DNA of 64,000 bases from Diaminobutyricibacter sp049994905 (GTDB lineage: Bacteria > Actinomycetota > Actinomycetes > Actinomycetales > Microbacteriaceae), in NCBI RefSeq assembly GCF_049994905.1, contig NZ_CP188258.1:1860001-1924000 (forward strand), in the 5' to 3' direction. This document shows, in pieces, positions 18,343-27,337 of this stretch. The position numbers were made by a program, and so were the translations under genes. The stretch's first letter is position 1; every line of letters starts with the position of its first letter. Below the pieces are notes generated by a model that was given only the letters and a program-made list of their open reading frames with translations, did no database searches and was not told where the DNA came from.

Positions 18343-21300
18343 GTGTATCTGAAGAGCCTGACGCTCAAAGGGTTCAAGTCGTTCGCACAGCCGACGACGT
18401 TCGCCTTCGAGACCGGGGTGACCTGCGTCGTCGGCCCCAATGGATCGGGCAAGTCCAACGTCGTGGACGCACTGGCCTGGGTGATGGGGGAGCAGGGGGC
18501 GAAAACCCTCCGTGGCGGAAAGATGGAAGACGTCATCTTCGCCGGCACGTCGACCCGCGGGCCACTCGGCCGGGCAGAAGTGACCCTGACGATCGACAAC
18601 TCCGACGGCGCGCTCCCGATCGAGTACTCCGAGGTCACGATCTCGCGCACCCTGTTCCGCAACGGCGGCAGCGAGTACGCGATCAACGGCCAGGCCTGCC
18701 GCCTCCTCGATGTGCAGGAGTTGCTCAGCGACTCCGGGCTGGGCCGCGAGATGCATGTGATCGTCGGCCAGGGTCAGCTCGACGCCGTGCTCCACGCAAG
18801 CCCGGAAGACCGCCGCGGCTTCATCGAGGAGGCCGCGGGCATCCTCAAGCACCGCAGGCGCAAAGAGAAGACGCTGCGCAAGCTCGACGCCATGCAGACC
18901 AACCTGACCCGGCTCAGCGACCTGGCCGGTGAGATCCGTCGGCAGCTCAAGCCGCTCGGGCACCAGGCGGAGATCGCGCGTGAGGCCCAGTCGATCGCTG
19001 CGATCGTGCGGGACGCCCGCGCCCGGCTTCTCGCCGACGACGTGGTCACCCTGCGCTCGGCACTCGACGCGCACGGACGTACCGAGAGCGAACGGCACAG
19101 CGAGCGGATCGTGCTGCAGGAGCAGCTCGAGCAGAAGCAGCTGCGGGTCGCTCGTCTCGAGCAGGCCCAGGTGGGCGACGAGGTGGATGTCGCCCGACGC
19201 ACCGCCTTCGGGCTCGAATCGGTGCAGGAGCGACTTCGCAACCTATACACGATGGCGAACCAGCGCCTGGCTCTGCTCGGTTCGCAGGCCGAAGCGCAGG
19301 ATGCGGCTCCCGGCGTCACCCCCCAGATGGTCGAGGATGCCAGGGCCGAAGTCGATCGTCTTCGCGTCGTGGTCACCCAGGCTGAGGCCGCGTGGGCTGC
19401 AGCGCAGGCGAAGACGCGCACCGCGCGGGCCGCCCTCGATTCGGTGGATGACGAGATCGCCGCACAGAGCGCCCTCGTCTCCAGGCATGACCTCGAGATC
19501 ACCAAGCTCACCGGGCAGGCCGATGCCGCCGCATCGCGGCTGGCGGCCGTACGCGGCGAGGTGCTGCGTCAGCAGAACGCTCTCGACGCCGCAACGGACC
19601 GCAAAGAGAAAGCGCGGGCCGCGTTCGCCGAGCGCGAGTCGGAGGCGGCCGTCTCGGACGCGAGCGAGGGCAACCTCGACGAGGCGTACGAGCTCGCCCA
19701 GGCCGATGTGTTCGAGGCCGAAGGGGAGATCGAGCGCCTGCGCGAAGAACTCCACGTCCTGGAACGGGAGCGCGACGCTCTCGCCGCACGCACCAGTGCT
19801 CTGTCGCTCGCACTCAACCAGAAGGACGGCTCCGCCGCACTGGTCGATGCCAGGCTCGCCGGGGTGCGCGGACTCGTGGCCGAACACATCCGCGTGCGCC
19901 CGGGGTATGAGGCCGCGGTTGCGGCGGCCCTCGGTTCGCTGGCGGATGCCGTACTCGCGCACGACCGCGACGCAGCGTTCGAGGCGGTCGCCCACGCGTC
20001 CGGAGACGACCTCGGCCGGGTCGAAGTCATCATCGCCGACGCGAGCGCGCCCGACATCGACCTGACCGGGGTCGGCGGCGTCGTCGCCGCGCGTTCCGTG
20101 GTCGAGGCACCGGGTGGGGTTCTCGGCGTGCTCTCGTTCACCGCGATCGCCGACGACCTGGATGCAGCGCGTGCCGCCTCCGCAGCGTTTGCGAAACGCA
20201 ACCTGGGTGCGCCGGTGACGATCATCACGCGCGCAGGCGAGGTGCTCACCGATTTCGTCTTGAGCGGCGGTTCCGGGGCCAAGCAGAGCCGCATCGAACT
20301 GATCGCGGATCGCGACGCCGCGCAGGAGCGCCTCGGTGAGGTGACGTCGCTGATCGACCGGGCGAAGTTTGCGCTCGCTGAGCAGCGCGGCGTGCTGCAG
20401 GTCGCGAAGGAGCAGTCTGCTGTGGCTCTCGCAGCGCTGCGCGAGTTCGACTCGCAGCTGGCCGCGCAGACCGAGCAACTGAACCGTCTCAAGGTGCAGC
20501 TCGAGGCGTCGTCGGCGGAGTTCGATCGACTCGGCGTCGCGCTCGGGCTCGCCGGCGAGCGCGTGGCGGATGCGGAGGCGGCTTCCGAGAAGGCGAAGAG
20601 CGAGCTCGAGACGGCACGCGCCCGTCCCCGTCCGATCCTCGATGTCAGCGCCCGCGATGCCCTGTACGGCGAGCTCGAGGCGGCACGCGAGGCCGAGGTC
20701 GAGGCGCGTCTCGCCGTCGAGACGGCCAAGGAACGGGTGCGCGCCGAGCAGGCCAGAGGTGAGGCCGTCGCCCGGCAGCTGGAGGCCGAGCGTGCGGCGG
20801 CTGAAGAGGCTGCGCGGCGTGCGGTCATCCGCCGGCGCCAGGTCGATGCCGCGACCCTCGTGATCGATGCCCTCCCGGCCGTGCTCGACTCGGTCGATCG
20901 CTCGGTCGCCCAGGCCCGCGTCAAACTGGCCACTGCGGAGGCCCAGCGGGCCAGCCAGAACGAGGAGCTCGCCACGCTCCGCCGCGACGAGAGCGCGCTC
21001 AGGGAACGGCTTCAGGCGATCACCGAGAACGTCCACGGCCTCGAACTGCAGATCTACGAGAAGAAACTGCACCTGTCGAGCCTGCTCGAGCGGGCGGGCA
21101 GCGAGCTGGGGCTTGTCGAAGACGTGCTCGTCGCCGAGTACGGGCCAGAGGTGCCGGTTCCGGTGGATGTGAAGCAGGGCGCCGAGGCCGCCACCGACTC
21201 TGATGAGCCGGCGGCGATTGCGACGCAGCCTTTCGACCGGGAGCAGCAGCAGAAGCGCCTTGCGCAGGCGGAGCGAAAGCTCGCACAGCTCGGCCGCGTC

Positions 21301-21897
21301 AACCCTCTGGCGCTGGAGGAATTCGCCGCCCTCGAGCAGCGCCACAAGTTCCTGACCGAGCAGCTGACCGACCTGACGAACACGCGTCGCGACCTCCTCA
21401 CGATCATCGAGGAGATCGACGAGAAGATGCAGTCGATCTTCCAGAGTGCGTTCGAGGACACGAGGGCTGCGTTCGCCGAGGTGTTCCCCGTGCTGTTCCC
21501 CGGCGGCTCCGGCAGCATCCAGCTCACCGATCCGGACAACATGCTGACCACAGGGATCGAGGTGTCGGTGAGGCCGGCCGGCAAGAAGATCGAGCGGCTC
21601 TCACTGCTGTCGGGTGGGGAGCGGTCCCTTGCCGCTGTCGCCCTGCTGATCGCGATCTTCAAAGCGCGGCCCAGCCCGTTCTACATCATGGACGAAGTCG
21701 AGGCCGCCCTCGACGACGCGAACCTGGGCCGGCTACTCACGATCTTCGAAGACCTGCGGCAGTCGAGCCAGCTCATCGTGATCACCCACCAGAAGCGCAC
21801 GATGGAGATCGCGGACGCGCTCTACGGTGTGTCGATGCGCCAGGACGGCGTGTCTGCGGTCGTCGGACAGCGCGTCGCCCAGGAGCAGGCCTCCTAG
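18343..21897 (+). CDS. smc: Chromosome segregation protein SMC
   Basis: SMC forms a ring-like dimer with ScpA/ScpB that organises and separates chromosomes. The 1184-residue product has Walker A GPNGSGKSN at 31-39, two long coiled-coil arms (Arg/Glu/Ala-rich), a hinge around residues 500-660 (VRGLVAEHIRVRPGYEAAVA onward), the ABC signature LSGGERSL and Walker B FYIMDEVEAALDD. GTG 18343 gives the family N-terminus VYLKSLTLKGFKSF, with AAAGGG six bases upstream; a GTG at 18322 is in frame but adds seven non-family residues. It starts the smc-ftsY-ffh-rpsP segment. Confidence 0.96.
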   Translation: MYLKSLTLKGFKSFAQPTTFAFETGVTCVVGPNGSGKSNVVDALAWVMGEQGAKTLRGGKMEDVIFAGTSTRGPLGRAEVTLTIDNSDGALPIEYSEVTISRTLFRNGGSEYAINGQACRLLDVQELLSDSGLGREMHVIVGQGQLDAVLHASPEDRRGFIEEAAGILKHRRRKEKTLRKLDAMQTNLTRLSDLAGEIRRQLKPLGHQAEIAREAQSIAAIVRDARARLLADDVVTLRSALDAHGRTESERHSERIVLQEQLEQKQLRVARLEQAQVGDEVDVARRTAFGLESVQERLRNLYTMANQRLALLGSQAEAQDAAPGVTPQMVEDARAEVDRLRVVVTQAEAAWAAAQAKTRTARAALDSVDDEIAAQSALVSRHDLEITKLTGQADAAASRLAAVRGEVLRQQNALDAATDRKEKARAAFAERESEAAVSDASEGNLDEAYELAQADVFEAEGEIERLREELHVLERERDALAARTSALSLALNQKDGSAALVDARLAGVRGLVAEHIRVRPGYEAAVAAALGSLADAVLAHDRDAAFEAVAHASGDDLGRVEVIIADASAPDIDLTGVGGVVAARSVVEAPGGVLGVLSFTAIADDLDAARAASAAFAKRNLGAPVTIITRAGEVLTDFVLSGGSGAKQSRIELIADRDAAQERLGEVTSLIDRAKFALAEQRGVLQVAKEQSAVALAALREFDSQLAAQTEQLNRLKVQLEASSAEFDRLGVALGLAGERVADAEAASEKAKSELETARARPRPILDVSARDALYGELEAAREAEVEARLAVETAKERVRAEQARGEAVARQLEAERAAAEEAARRAVIRRRQVDAATLVIDALPAVLDSVDRSVAQARVKLATAEAQRASQNEELATLRRDESALRERLQAITENVHGLELQIYEKKLHLSSLLERAGSELGLVEDVLVAEYGPEVPVPVDVKQGAEAATDSDEPAAIATQPFDREQQQKRLAQAERKLAQLGRVNPLALEEFAALEQRHKFLTEQLTDLTNTRRDLLTIIEEIDEKMQSIFQSAFEDTRAAFAEVFPVLFPGGSGSIQLTDPDNMLTTGIEVSVRPAGKKIERLSLLSGGERSLAAVALLIAIFKARPSPFYIMDEVEAALDDANLGRLLTIFEDLRQSSQLIVITHQKRTMEIADALYGVSMRQDGVSAVVGQRVAQEQAS

Positions 21898-21909
21898 GCA
21901 CGCCGTTTT

Positions 21910-22788
21910 CTAGGCGTACAGCTCCCGGATGCCGTCGAGCGCGACATCGAGGCGCCCGAGCTCCCTGTACGCCTGCTTTTCGCACCGCGCAGCGAAGATC
22001 CCCACGCCGGTCGCCGCCGAGCGGCCGAGCGTGTGTCCGGCCAGCGTGTGTCGCAGGTGCTGGGCGAGAAGGATGCCGTCACGGTGGTCGCCGAGCACCT
22101 CCTGCGCTGTCTCAGCGGCCTTCGCCAGTCGTCGCGTCCGGGCCCCCAGGATGCCGATCGGTTCGCTCGACACCGCGTCGGCCGCGTAGCGGAGGCGGCG
22201 GGCCTTCTTGCGCAGTTCGTGGAGGGCCGCGAGGCGGAGATCGGCGGCCGCCCGGGCCTTCTCATCGACGCGCCCGACTTCGCGCCGCAGTGCTTTGCGG
22301 AAGGTCCGACGCGCGGGCCCCCCGGCGCGTTGGTGCAGAGGCGGAGCCGCAGCGAAGCGCGTGAACGTGTTGAGGAGGTCCGCGTGCTCCTCTGTCTCGA
22401 ACAGCCGCAGCAGGTCGCTCCGAGCCTCGCCAAGGTCGCTGAGCAACTCTGCGGCCATCGCTTCGACGGCGTCGATCACCGCCGGCGCGGTGCGCGCCTG
22501 CAGCAGGTCCTCTGTCGACTTCGCGCGCACTTCGGGGTCCCGCGCGGCTCCGAGGGCGACACCCAGCTCACGCAGGCCCTGTCGGAGGTCCTCCGTCCGG
22601 TCCCGGTCGAAGAGGCGCCGGTACACGGCGAGTACGCTGCGGATGCGCCGGACCCGGATGCGCGCCTGGTGCACAGCATCCGTTTCATCGCGCCGCACGG
22701 CGTCAAGCTGTTCGCGGAGTTCGATGTCGAGGAAGAGGAGGATGCGGGAGATCGCGTCACCGGCTGTTGCTGCTCCAACGTCTCCCAT
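21910..22788 (-). CDS. CHAD-domain protein
   Basis: CHAD domains are histidine-rich helical bundles that bind polyphosphate; many are fused to CYTH phosphatases. This 292-residue protein contains only the CHAD part: conserved VHQARIRVRRIRSVL at about residues 39-53 and LHELRKKARRLRYAADA at about 190-206 carry the expected His, Arg and Lys residues. No CYTH domain is encoded beside it. It converges on smc (12-bp gap) and diverges from ftsY, with a putative -10 (TACGTT) six bases before its ATG. A role in polyphosphate granules is inferred from the family. Confidence 0.9.
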   Translation of the reverse strand: MGDVGAATAGDAISRILLFLDIELREQLDAVRRDETDAVHQARIRVRRIRSVLAVYRRLFDRDRTEDLRQGLRELGVALGAARDPEVRAKSTEDLLQARTAPAVIDAVEAMAAELLSDLGEARSDLLRLFETEEHADLLNTFTRFAAAPPLHQRAGGPARRTFRKALRREVGRVDEKARAAADLRLAALHELRKKARRLRYAADAVSSEPIGILGARTRRLAKAAETAQEVLGDHRDGILLAQHLRHTLAGHTLGRSAATGVGIFAARCEKQAYRELGRLDVALDGIRELYA

Positions 22789-22794
22789 GTCGAA

Positions 22795-22800
22795 AACGTA
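22795..22800 (-). promoter_or_regulatory. Putative -10 hexamer for the CHAD gene
   Basis: On the minus strand TACGTT is separated by six bases from ATG 22788, with no Shine-Dalgarno sequence between, so a leaderless transcript is likely. Confidence 0.4.
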
Positions 22801-22843
22801 GCCCTCCTGACCTCATCGCAGGAAGAGGCGCCCCCCGAGCAAC

Positions 22844-22849
22844 TAGGGT
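22844..22849 (+). promoter_or_regulatory. Putative -10 hexamer for ftsY
   Basis: TAGGGT is six bases before the ftsY ATG at 22856 and is not followed by a Shine-Dalgarno sequence; this matches leaderless spacing and mirrors the divergent CHAD promoter 44 bp away. Confidence 0.4.
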
Positions 22850-22855
22850 GAATCC

Positions 22856-23731
22856 ATGGCTGAACGCACCCCGTGGTCCTTGTCGAGCGCGTTGCGCGGC
22901 ATGTTCGCGAAGAAGACCATCGACGACGACACGTGGGACGACCTCGAGACAGCACTCATCACGGCCGACTTCGGACCGGATGTCACGGAGGCGATCGTCG
23001 ACGATCTCCGCGCCAAGGTCGAGCGTTATCGCACCACCGATCCGGCGGACCTGCAGCGGATGCTGCGCGAGACGCTCGAGGAACGCCTGTCGAAGCTCGA
23101 CCCGACCCTGAAGCTCTCGGATCGTCCGGCGATCGTGCTGGTCGTCGGGGTGAACGGCGTGGGCAAGACGACCACGATCGGCAAGTTCGCCAAGTTCTTG
23201 CGCACATACGACCGCACTGTCATCGTCGGTGCGGCCGACACGTTCCGTGCTGCGGCCGTCGAGCAGCTGGCGACGTGGGCGGAGCGCGCGGGCGCGGAGA
23301 TCGTGCGCCCGCAGCAGCAGGGCCAGGATCCCGCATCCGTCGCCTTCCAGACGGTGGAGCGCGCCAAGGCGGAGGGCATCGAGATCGTGATCATCGACAC
23401 TGCGGGCCGTCTGCAGACCAAGGGCGGCCTGATGGACGAGCTCTCGAAGATCAAGCGTGTGCTCGAGAAGCAGGCACCGATCGCGGAGGTGCTGCTGGTG
23501 CTCGACGCCACGACGGGGCAGAACGGTCTCGCCCAGGCTGAGGCGTTCATCGAGCACGCCGGGGTGACGGGACTCGTGCTCACCAAGCTCGACGGTTCGG
23601 CGAAGGGCGGTTTCGTACTGGCCGTGCAGGAGAAGACCGGTATCCCGATCAAACTCGTCGGCCAGGGTGAGAGCATCAACGACCTCACCGGCTTCACCCC
23701 GCACGTCTTTGCACAGCAGCTGATCGGCTAG
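22856..23731 (+). CDS. ftsY: Signal recognition particle receptor FtsY
   Basis: FtsY is the membrane-associated GTPase that receives ribosome-SRP complexes at the Sec translocon. The 291-residue product has only a short N domain (about 1-85) followed by the G domain: G1 GVNGVGKTT at 98-106, DTFRAAAVEQL, DTAGRLQ and TKLDG. The acidic A domain present in E. coli FtsY is missing; short FtsY proteins are normal in several Gram-positive groups. ffh, encoding the partner GTPase, is three genes downstream. Confidence 0.96.
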   Translation: MAERTPWSLSSALRGMFAKKTIDDDTWDDLETALITADFGPDVTEAIVDDLRAKVERYRTTDPADLQRMLRETLEERLSKLDPTLKLSDRPAIVLVVGVNGVGKTTTIGKFAKFLRTYDRTVIVGAADTFRAAAVEQLATWAERAGAEIVRPQQQGQDPASVAFQTVERAKAEGIEIVIIDTAGRLQTKGGLMDELSKIKRVLEKQAPIAEVLLVLDATTGQNGLAQAEAFIEHAGVTGLVLTKLDGSAKGGFVLAVQEKTGIPIKLVGQGESINDLTGFTPHVFAQQLIG

Positions 23732-23740
23732 GAGGCTCCG

Positions 23741-24241
23741 ATGGCGATCGAACACGAGTATTTCGGGATCATCGACGAGACCGCGAGCGGCGGCCTTGCC
23801 TGGCAGGACACGGTGGAACTCGGCGACCAGGCGGTCGAAGTCGACCTGCAGGCGGATGCCGAGTCCGGGGTCACGGAGTATTCGCTCGACGCCGCGGCCG
23901 CCCTCCTCCACGCCCTCGAAGGGTTCGACGCGCGGGCCAGGGATGCACTGGTGGCACAGCTGAGCGAGCGACAGTCGGAGACCGTCAACTACGTGGACCA
24001 GCAGGTGGACGAGATGGGGGAGAGCCTTCTCGACCTGCTCGTGCACAACTCGGGCGACATCCAGGTCGACGTGCTGCGGTCCCTGCAGCTGATGCGCATC
24101 GCGCTGTTCCCGGAGCGGTCCGATGAGGACGATGTCTTCGCGACATTCGACTACTCGATCAGCCCGGACGACACGGACGCTGTGCTGGTCGTCAGTTTCG
24201 ATATCCGCGGCGACGTCGTCGCCGTCGAGATGCAGGGCTGA
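23741..24241 (+). CDS. DUF2004-like small acidic protein
   Basis: This is an acidic cytoplasmic protein of 166 residues beginning MAIEHEYFGII, with alternating strand-like segments (TASGGLAWQDTVEL, VEVDLQA) and a C-terminal DDTDAVLVVSFDIRGDVVAVEM. The pattern fits the DUF2004 family from memory, for which no function is established. No catalytic motif, signal peptide or membrane helix is seen. It begins nine bases after ftsY with GGAGG as ribosome binding site and overlaps the next gene by one base, so it is part of the ftsY operon. Confidence 0.7.
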   Translation: MAIEHEYFGIIDETASGGLAWQDTVELGDQAVEVDLQADAESGVTEYSLDAAAALLHALEGFDARARDALVAQLSERQSETVNYVDQQVDEMGESLLDLLVHNSGDIQVDVLRSLQLMRIALFPERSDEDDVFATFDYSISPDDTDAVLVVSFDIRGDVVAVEMQG

Positions 24242-24939
24242 TGGGGGAGCTGTTCCGGTCGGGCCGCGCCTTCCAGCCGCTTCTGGACAGCCGGCCCGAC
24301 GATCTCGCGTGGCCGGAGATGCCGTGGCCGATGGATCCGGGGGTCGAGCTGCGTGGAGGTATCGTGACGCTCACCGGCGTGCACGACCCGGATCGGGACG
24401 CCCGCGAGCTCTTCGCGGCTCTCGACGACGACACCGTGTGGGGGCACCTTTCGGGCCGTCCGGCCGATGTCGACGCGCTGCGGGCACGGCTCCGGGACGC
24501 GCTGGAACCCGGCCCGCGATTCCAGTGGATCGTGCGCCTTTCGGTCCCGTATCGGGGGCTGCCGGCAGGCGCGGTCGTCGGCCAGACGTCGTATCTCGAC
24601 GTGGCCGCTCCGGATGCGCGACTCGAGATCGGATCGACCGGCTACCATCCGGCCGTCTGGGCGTCCGCGGTCAATCCGGAGACCAAGCTCCTGCTTCTCG
24701 GACAGGCTTTCGACCGGCTCCGCGCCGGGCGCGTGCAGCTCAAGACGGATATCCGGAACGAGCGTTCGCAGCGGGCGATCGACCGCCTCGGTGCGCGTTT
24801 CGAGGGGGTGCTGAGGCGTCACATGCGGCGTGCTGACGGCACCGTTCGCGACACGGTGATGTTCTCGATCCTCGCCGAGGAGTGGCCCGAAGTGCGCCGT
24901 GGGCTGAACGCGCGCGTACGCTCAGCATCCGCCGGTTAA
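24241..24939 (+). CDS. GNAT-family N-acetyltransferase (RimJ/RimL type)
   Basis: This 232-residue protein has the layout of RimL-type acetyltransferases: a substrate strand region, an STGYHPAVWASAVNPETKLLLLG acetyl-CoA-binding helix region, then a characteristic V-x-L-K-T-D-x-R-N-x-R-S segment (VQLKTDIRNERSQRAIDRLG). RimL-like enzymes acetylate protein N-termini or small amines; the substrate here is unknown. Its ATG 24241 overlaps the upstream stop by one base. It ends 12 bp before ffh. Confidence 0.85.
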   Translation: MGELFRSGRAFQPLLDSRPDDLAWPEMPWPMDPGVELRGGIVTLTGVHDPDRDARELFAALDDDTVWGHLSGRPADVDALRARLRDALEPGPRFQWIVRLSVPYRGLPAGAVVGQTSYLDVAAPDARLEIGSTGYHPAVWASAVNPETKLLLLGQAFDRLRAGRVQLKTDIRNERSQRAIDRLGARFEGVLRRHMRRADGTVRDTVMFSILAEEWPEVRRGLNARVRSASAG

Positions 24940-24942
24940 ACT
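24937..24942 (+). promoter_or_regulatory. Putative -10 hexamer for ffh
   Basis: TAAACT overlaps the stop codon of the acetyltransferase gene and lies nine bases before the ffh ATG, so ffh may have its own short-leader promoter inside the cluster. Confidence 0.35.
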
Positions 24943-24951
24943 GGCTGGACC

Positions 24952-26520
24952 ATGGCTACTTTCGGAACCCTGTCTGACAGGCTCGCAGACACCTTCAAGA
25001 ACCTCCGCACCAAGGGCAAGCTCTCGCCGGCGGATGTCGACGGCACCGTTCGCGAAATCCGTCGCGCTCTCCTCGACGCCGACGTCTCGCTCGACGTCGT
25101 CAAGTCATTCACTGCGAAGGTGCGCGAGCGCGCGCTCGGCGATGAGGTCAACAAGGCGCTGAACCCGGCCCAGCAGGTCGTTCAGATCGTCAACGAAGAA
25201 CTCGTGGCGATCCTCGGCGGCCAGCAGCGACGACTGCAGTTCGCGAAGAAGCCGCCGACGGTGATCATGCTGGCCGGTCTCCAGGGTGCCGGCAAAACGA
25301 CACTCGCCGGAAAGCTCGCGAAGTGGCTGGCCAAAGACGGCCACACCCCGGTGCTGGTCGCAGCCGACCTCCAGCGCCCGAACGCCGTCACACAGCTGCA
25401 GGTCGTCGGCGAGCAGGCCGGCGTGCCTGTGTTCGCGCCCGAGCCCGGCAATGGCGTCGGCAATCCGGTCAAGGTCGCCAAAGAGGCGATGAAGTTCGCC
25501 GAGACCAAGCAGTACGACGTGGTCATCGTCGACACGGCCGGCCGCCTCGGCGTCGACGCCGAGCTCATGAAGCAGGCGGGTGACATCCGCAAGGCCGTCG
25601 ACCCTGACGAGGTTCTGTTCGTCATCGACGCGATGATCGGCCAGGATGCGGTCGCAACGGCCAAGGCGTTCCAGGACGGCGTCGACTTCACTGGCGTCGT
25701 ACTCACGAAGCTCGACGGCGACGCCCGCGGTGGCGCGGCACTGTCCGTCGCCTCGGTCACCGGCCGGCCCATCATCTTCGCGTCGACCGGAGAAGGTCTC
25801 GACGACTTTGAGCCGTTCTATCCCGACCGCATGGCCAGCCGCATCCTCGACCTCGGTGACATCCTCACCCTGATCGAGCAGGCGCAGGAAGCGTTCGACG
25901 AAGACGAGGCGCGCAAGGTCGCCGAGAAGTTCGCGACCGACACGTTCACGCTCGACGACTTCCTCAAGCAGATGCAGCAGCTGCGCAACATGGGTTCCAT
26001 CAAGAAGATGATGGGCATGCTGCCGGGCGCCGGCGCCATGAAGCAGCAGCTCGACAATTTCGACGAGCGCGAGATCGTGCGCACCGAGGCGATCATCCAG
26101 TCGATGACCACGGCCGAGCGCACGAACCCCAAGCTCCTCAACGGGTCGCGACGTCTGCGCATCGCGAAGGGTGCGGGCTCGACGGTGACCGAAGTGAACC
26201 AGCTCGTCAACCGCTTCGAGCAGGCCGCCAAGATGATGAAGACCGTCGCCAAGGGCGGTGTGCCGAACGTCCCCGGCATGGGGCCGATCCCCGGAGCCGG
26301 CTTTACCGGAGGCCGCGGAAAGCAGCAGCCGAAGAAGAAGGGCTCGCGTTCGGGCAACCCGGCCAAGCGTGCAGCCGAGAATGCTGCGCTGGCGACCGGG
26401 GTCAAGCCTGCCGGTTCAGCAGGCGGTTCGGGATTCGGGCTCGGAGGGGGCGCTGCCTCCAAGCCGGGCGGACCGACAGAGGAAGAGCTGGCGTCGCTTC
26501 AGAAGTTCCTCGGGCGCTGA
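24952..26520 (+). CDS. ffh: Signal recognition particle protein Ffh
   Basis: Ffh binds 4.5S RNA and signal sequences and pairs with FtsY. The 522-residue protein has the N domain (1-95), G domain with LAGLQGAGKTT at about 108-118, DTAGRLG and TKLDGDARGG, and a methionine-rich M domain from about residue 300 (FLKQMQQLRNMGSIKKMMGM). The C-terminal 80 residues are Gly/Lys/Ala-rich and variable, longer than in E. coli, as is usual in actinobacteria. The SRP RNA gene was not found in this window. Confidence 0.97.
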   Translation: MATFGTLSDRLADTFKNLRTKGKLSPADVDGTVREIRRALLDADVSLDVVKSFTAKVRERALGDEVNKALNPAQQVVQIVNEELVAILGGQQRRLQFAKKPPTVIMLAGLQGAGKTTLAGKLAKWLAKDGHTPVLVAADLQRPNAVTQLQVVGEQAGVPVFAPEPGNGVGNPVKVAKEAMKFAETKQYDVVIVDTAGRLGVDAELMKQAGDIRKAVDPDEVLFVIDAMIGQDAVATAKAFQDGVDFTGVVLTKLDGDARGGAALSVASVTGRPIIFASTGEGLDDFEPFYPDRMASRILDLGDILTLIEQAQEAFDEDEARKVAEKFATDTFTLDDFLKQMQQLRNMGSIKKMMGMLPGAGAMKQQLDNFDEREIVRTEAIIQSMTTAERTNPKLLNGSRRLRIAKGAGSTVTEVNQLVNRFEQAAKMMKTVAKGGVPNVPGMGPIPGAGFTGGRGKQQPKKKGSRSGNPAKRAAENAALATGVKPAGSAGGSGFGLGGGAASKPGGPTEEELASLQKFLGR

Positions 26521-26552
26521 CGTCGGCGTCACGCTCGAGAGAGCGGTCCGGG

Positions 26553-27248
26553 TCAGCCCGTGATGTGCGCTGCGTCGAGCGCGCGGTTGACGACACCGGC
26601 CACGACGGTCTGGCCGGCCGCATTCGGGTGGACGTGGTCGGGCTGGAGCAGCGCCGGATGTCCGGCCAGCGGAATACCGAGGTCGATGTACGTGCCACCC
26701 ACGTCGGTCACCGCTTGCCGCGTGAGCGCGTTGTCAGCGGTGAGGCGTGCGGGAACCGGGGTGTCGCCCCACACAGCGCTCGTGCCGACGATCGTGGCGT
26801 GCGGGAGCGCAGCGCGGAGGTGGTCGAGGAGCTGCACGGTCTTCGTGCGTAGTGCTTGCTCATTGATCAGAAGATCGTTCCTGGTCGCGGAGATCAGCAC
26901 GATCCGCGGATCCAGCTTGATGGCGATTTCGATCTGGGCGCTGTACGTGTAGCCGCCTGCTCCCGCCTTGACGAAGCCGGAACCGTTGATGGCCAGGTCG
27001 TCGAGAGCCCATTTGCGGCTGGCGGCGACCTGTTCCGGCCAGGCCTGCGCCGGAAGCACGCCGCGGCCGTGCTCGATGGAATCGCCGATGGCGACGACCG
27101 TGACGGTGGCAGATGTGTGCGGGGCCGATGCCACCTTCGCCTCGGCAGCGACCGACCGCTCGGCCGTCACCGCCGCGCAGCCGCTGAGCGCGGCCAGCGT
27201 GGCCACGCCGGCCGCGACAACGAGCAGTCGCCGGGGAAGACTCGTCAT
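26553..27248 (-). CDS. SGNH/GDSL-family hydrolase, lipoprotein
   Basis: This is a secreted esterase/lipase-like protein of 231 residues. It has a lipoprotein signal peptide ending in LSGC (Cys24), block I GDSIEHG with the catalytic Ser at 57, a block III-like ATRNDLL, and block V QPDHVHPN with the Asp-x-x-His pair. The ATG at 27248 is chosen because it begins the signal peptide; longer frames upstream lack sense. SGNH proteins deacylate cell-wall, lipid or polysaccharide substrates; the target is unknown. It is convergent with ffh. Confidence 0.86.
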   Translation of the reverse strand: MTSLPRRLLVVAAGVATLAALSGCAAVTAERSVAAEAKVASAPHTSATVTVVAIGDSIEHGRGVLPAQAWPEQVAASRKWALDDLAINGSGFVKAGAGGYTYSAQIEIAIKLDPRIVLISATRNDLLINEQALRTKTVQLLDHLRAALPHATIVGTSAVWGDTPVPARLTADNALTRQAVTDVGGTYIDLGIPLAGHPALLQPDHVHPNAAGQTVVAGVVNRALDAAHITG

Positions 27249-27337
27249 ACGCACGGAGCGAGCGTAGATCTCCGAAACTGCAGGGATGCTGTGAGCCCTG
27301 CGGTGTGTCACGCGCTGGTCGTCGTCACTCCGTCTCA

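Noticed and set aside
19243..21345. 700-codon open frame on the minus strand inside smc.
   Set aside because: High-GC shadow of a real gene; composition is Arg/Leu/Gly-rich with no family match and smc is unambiguous.
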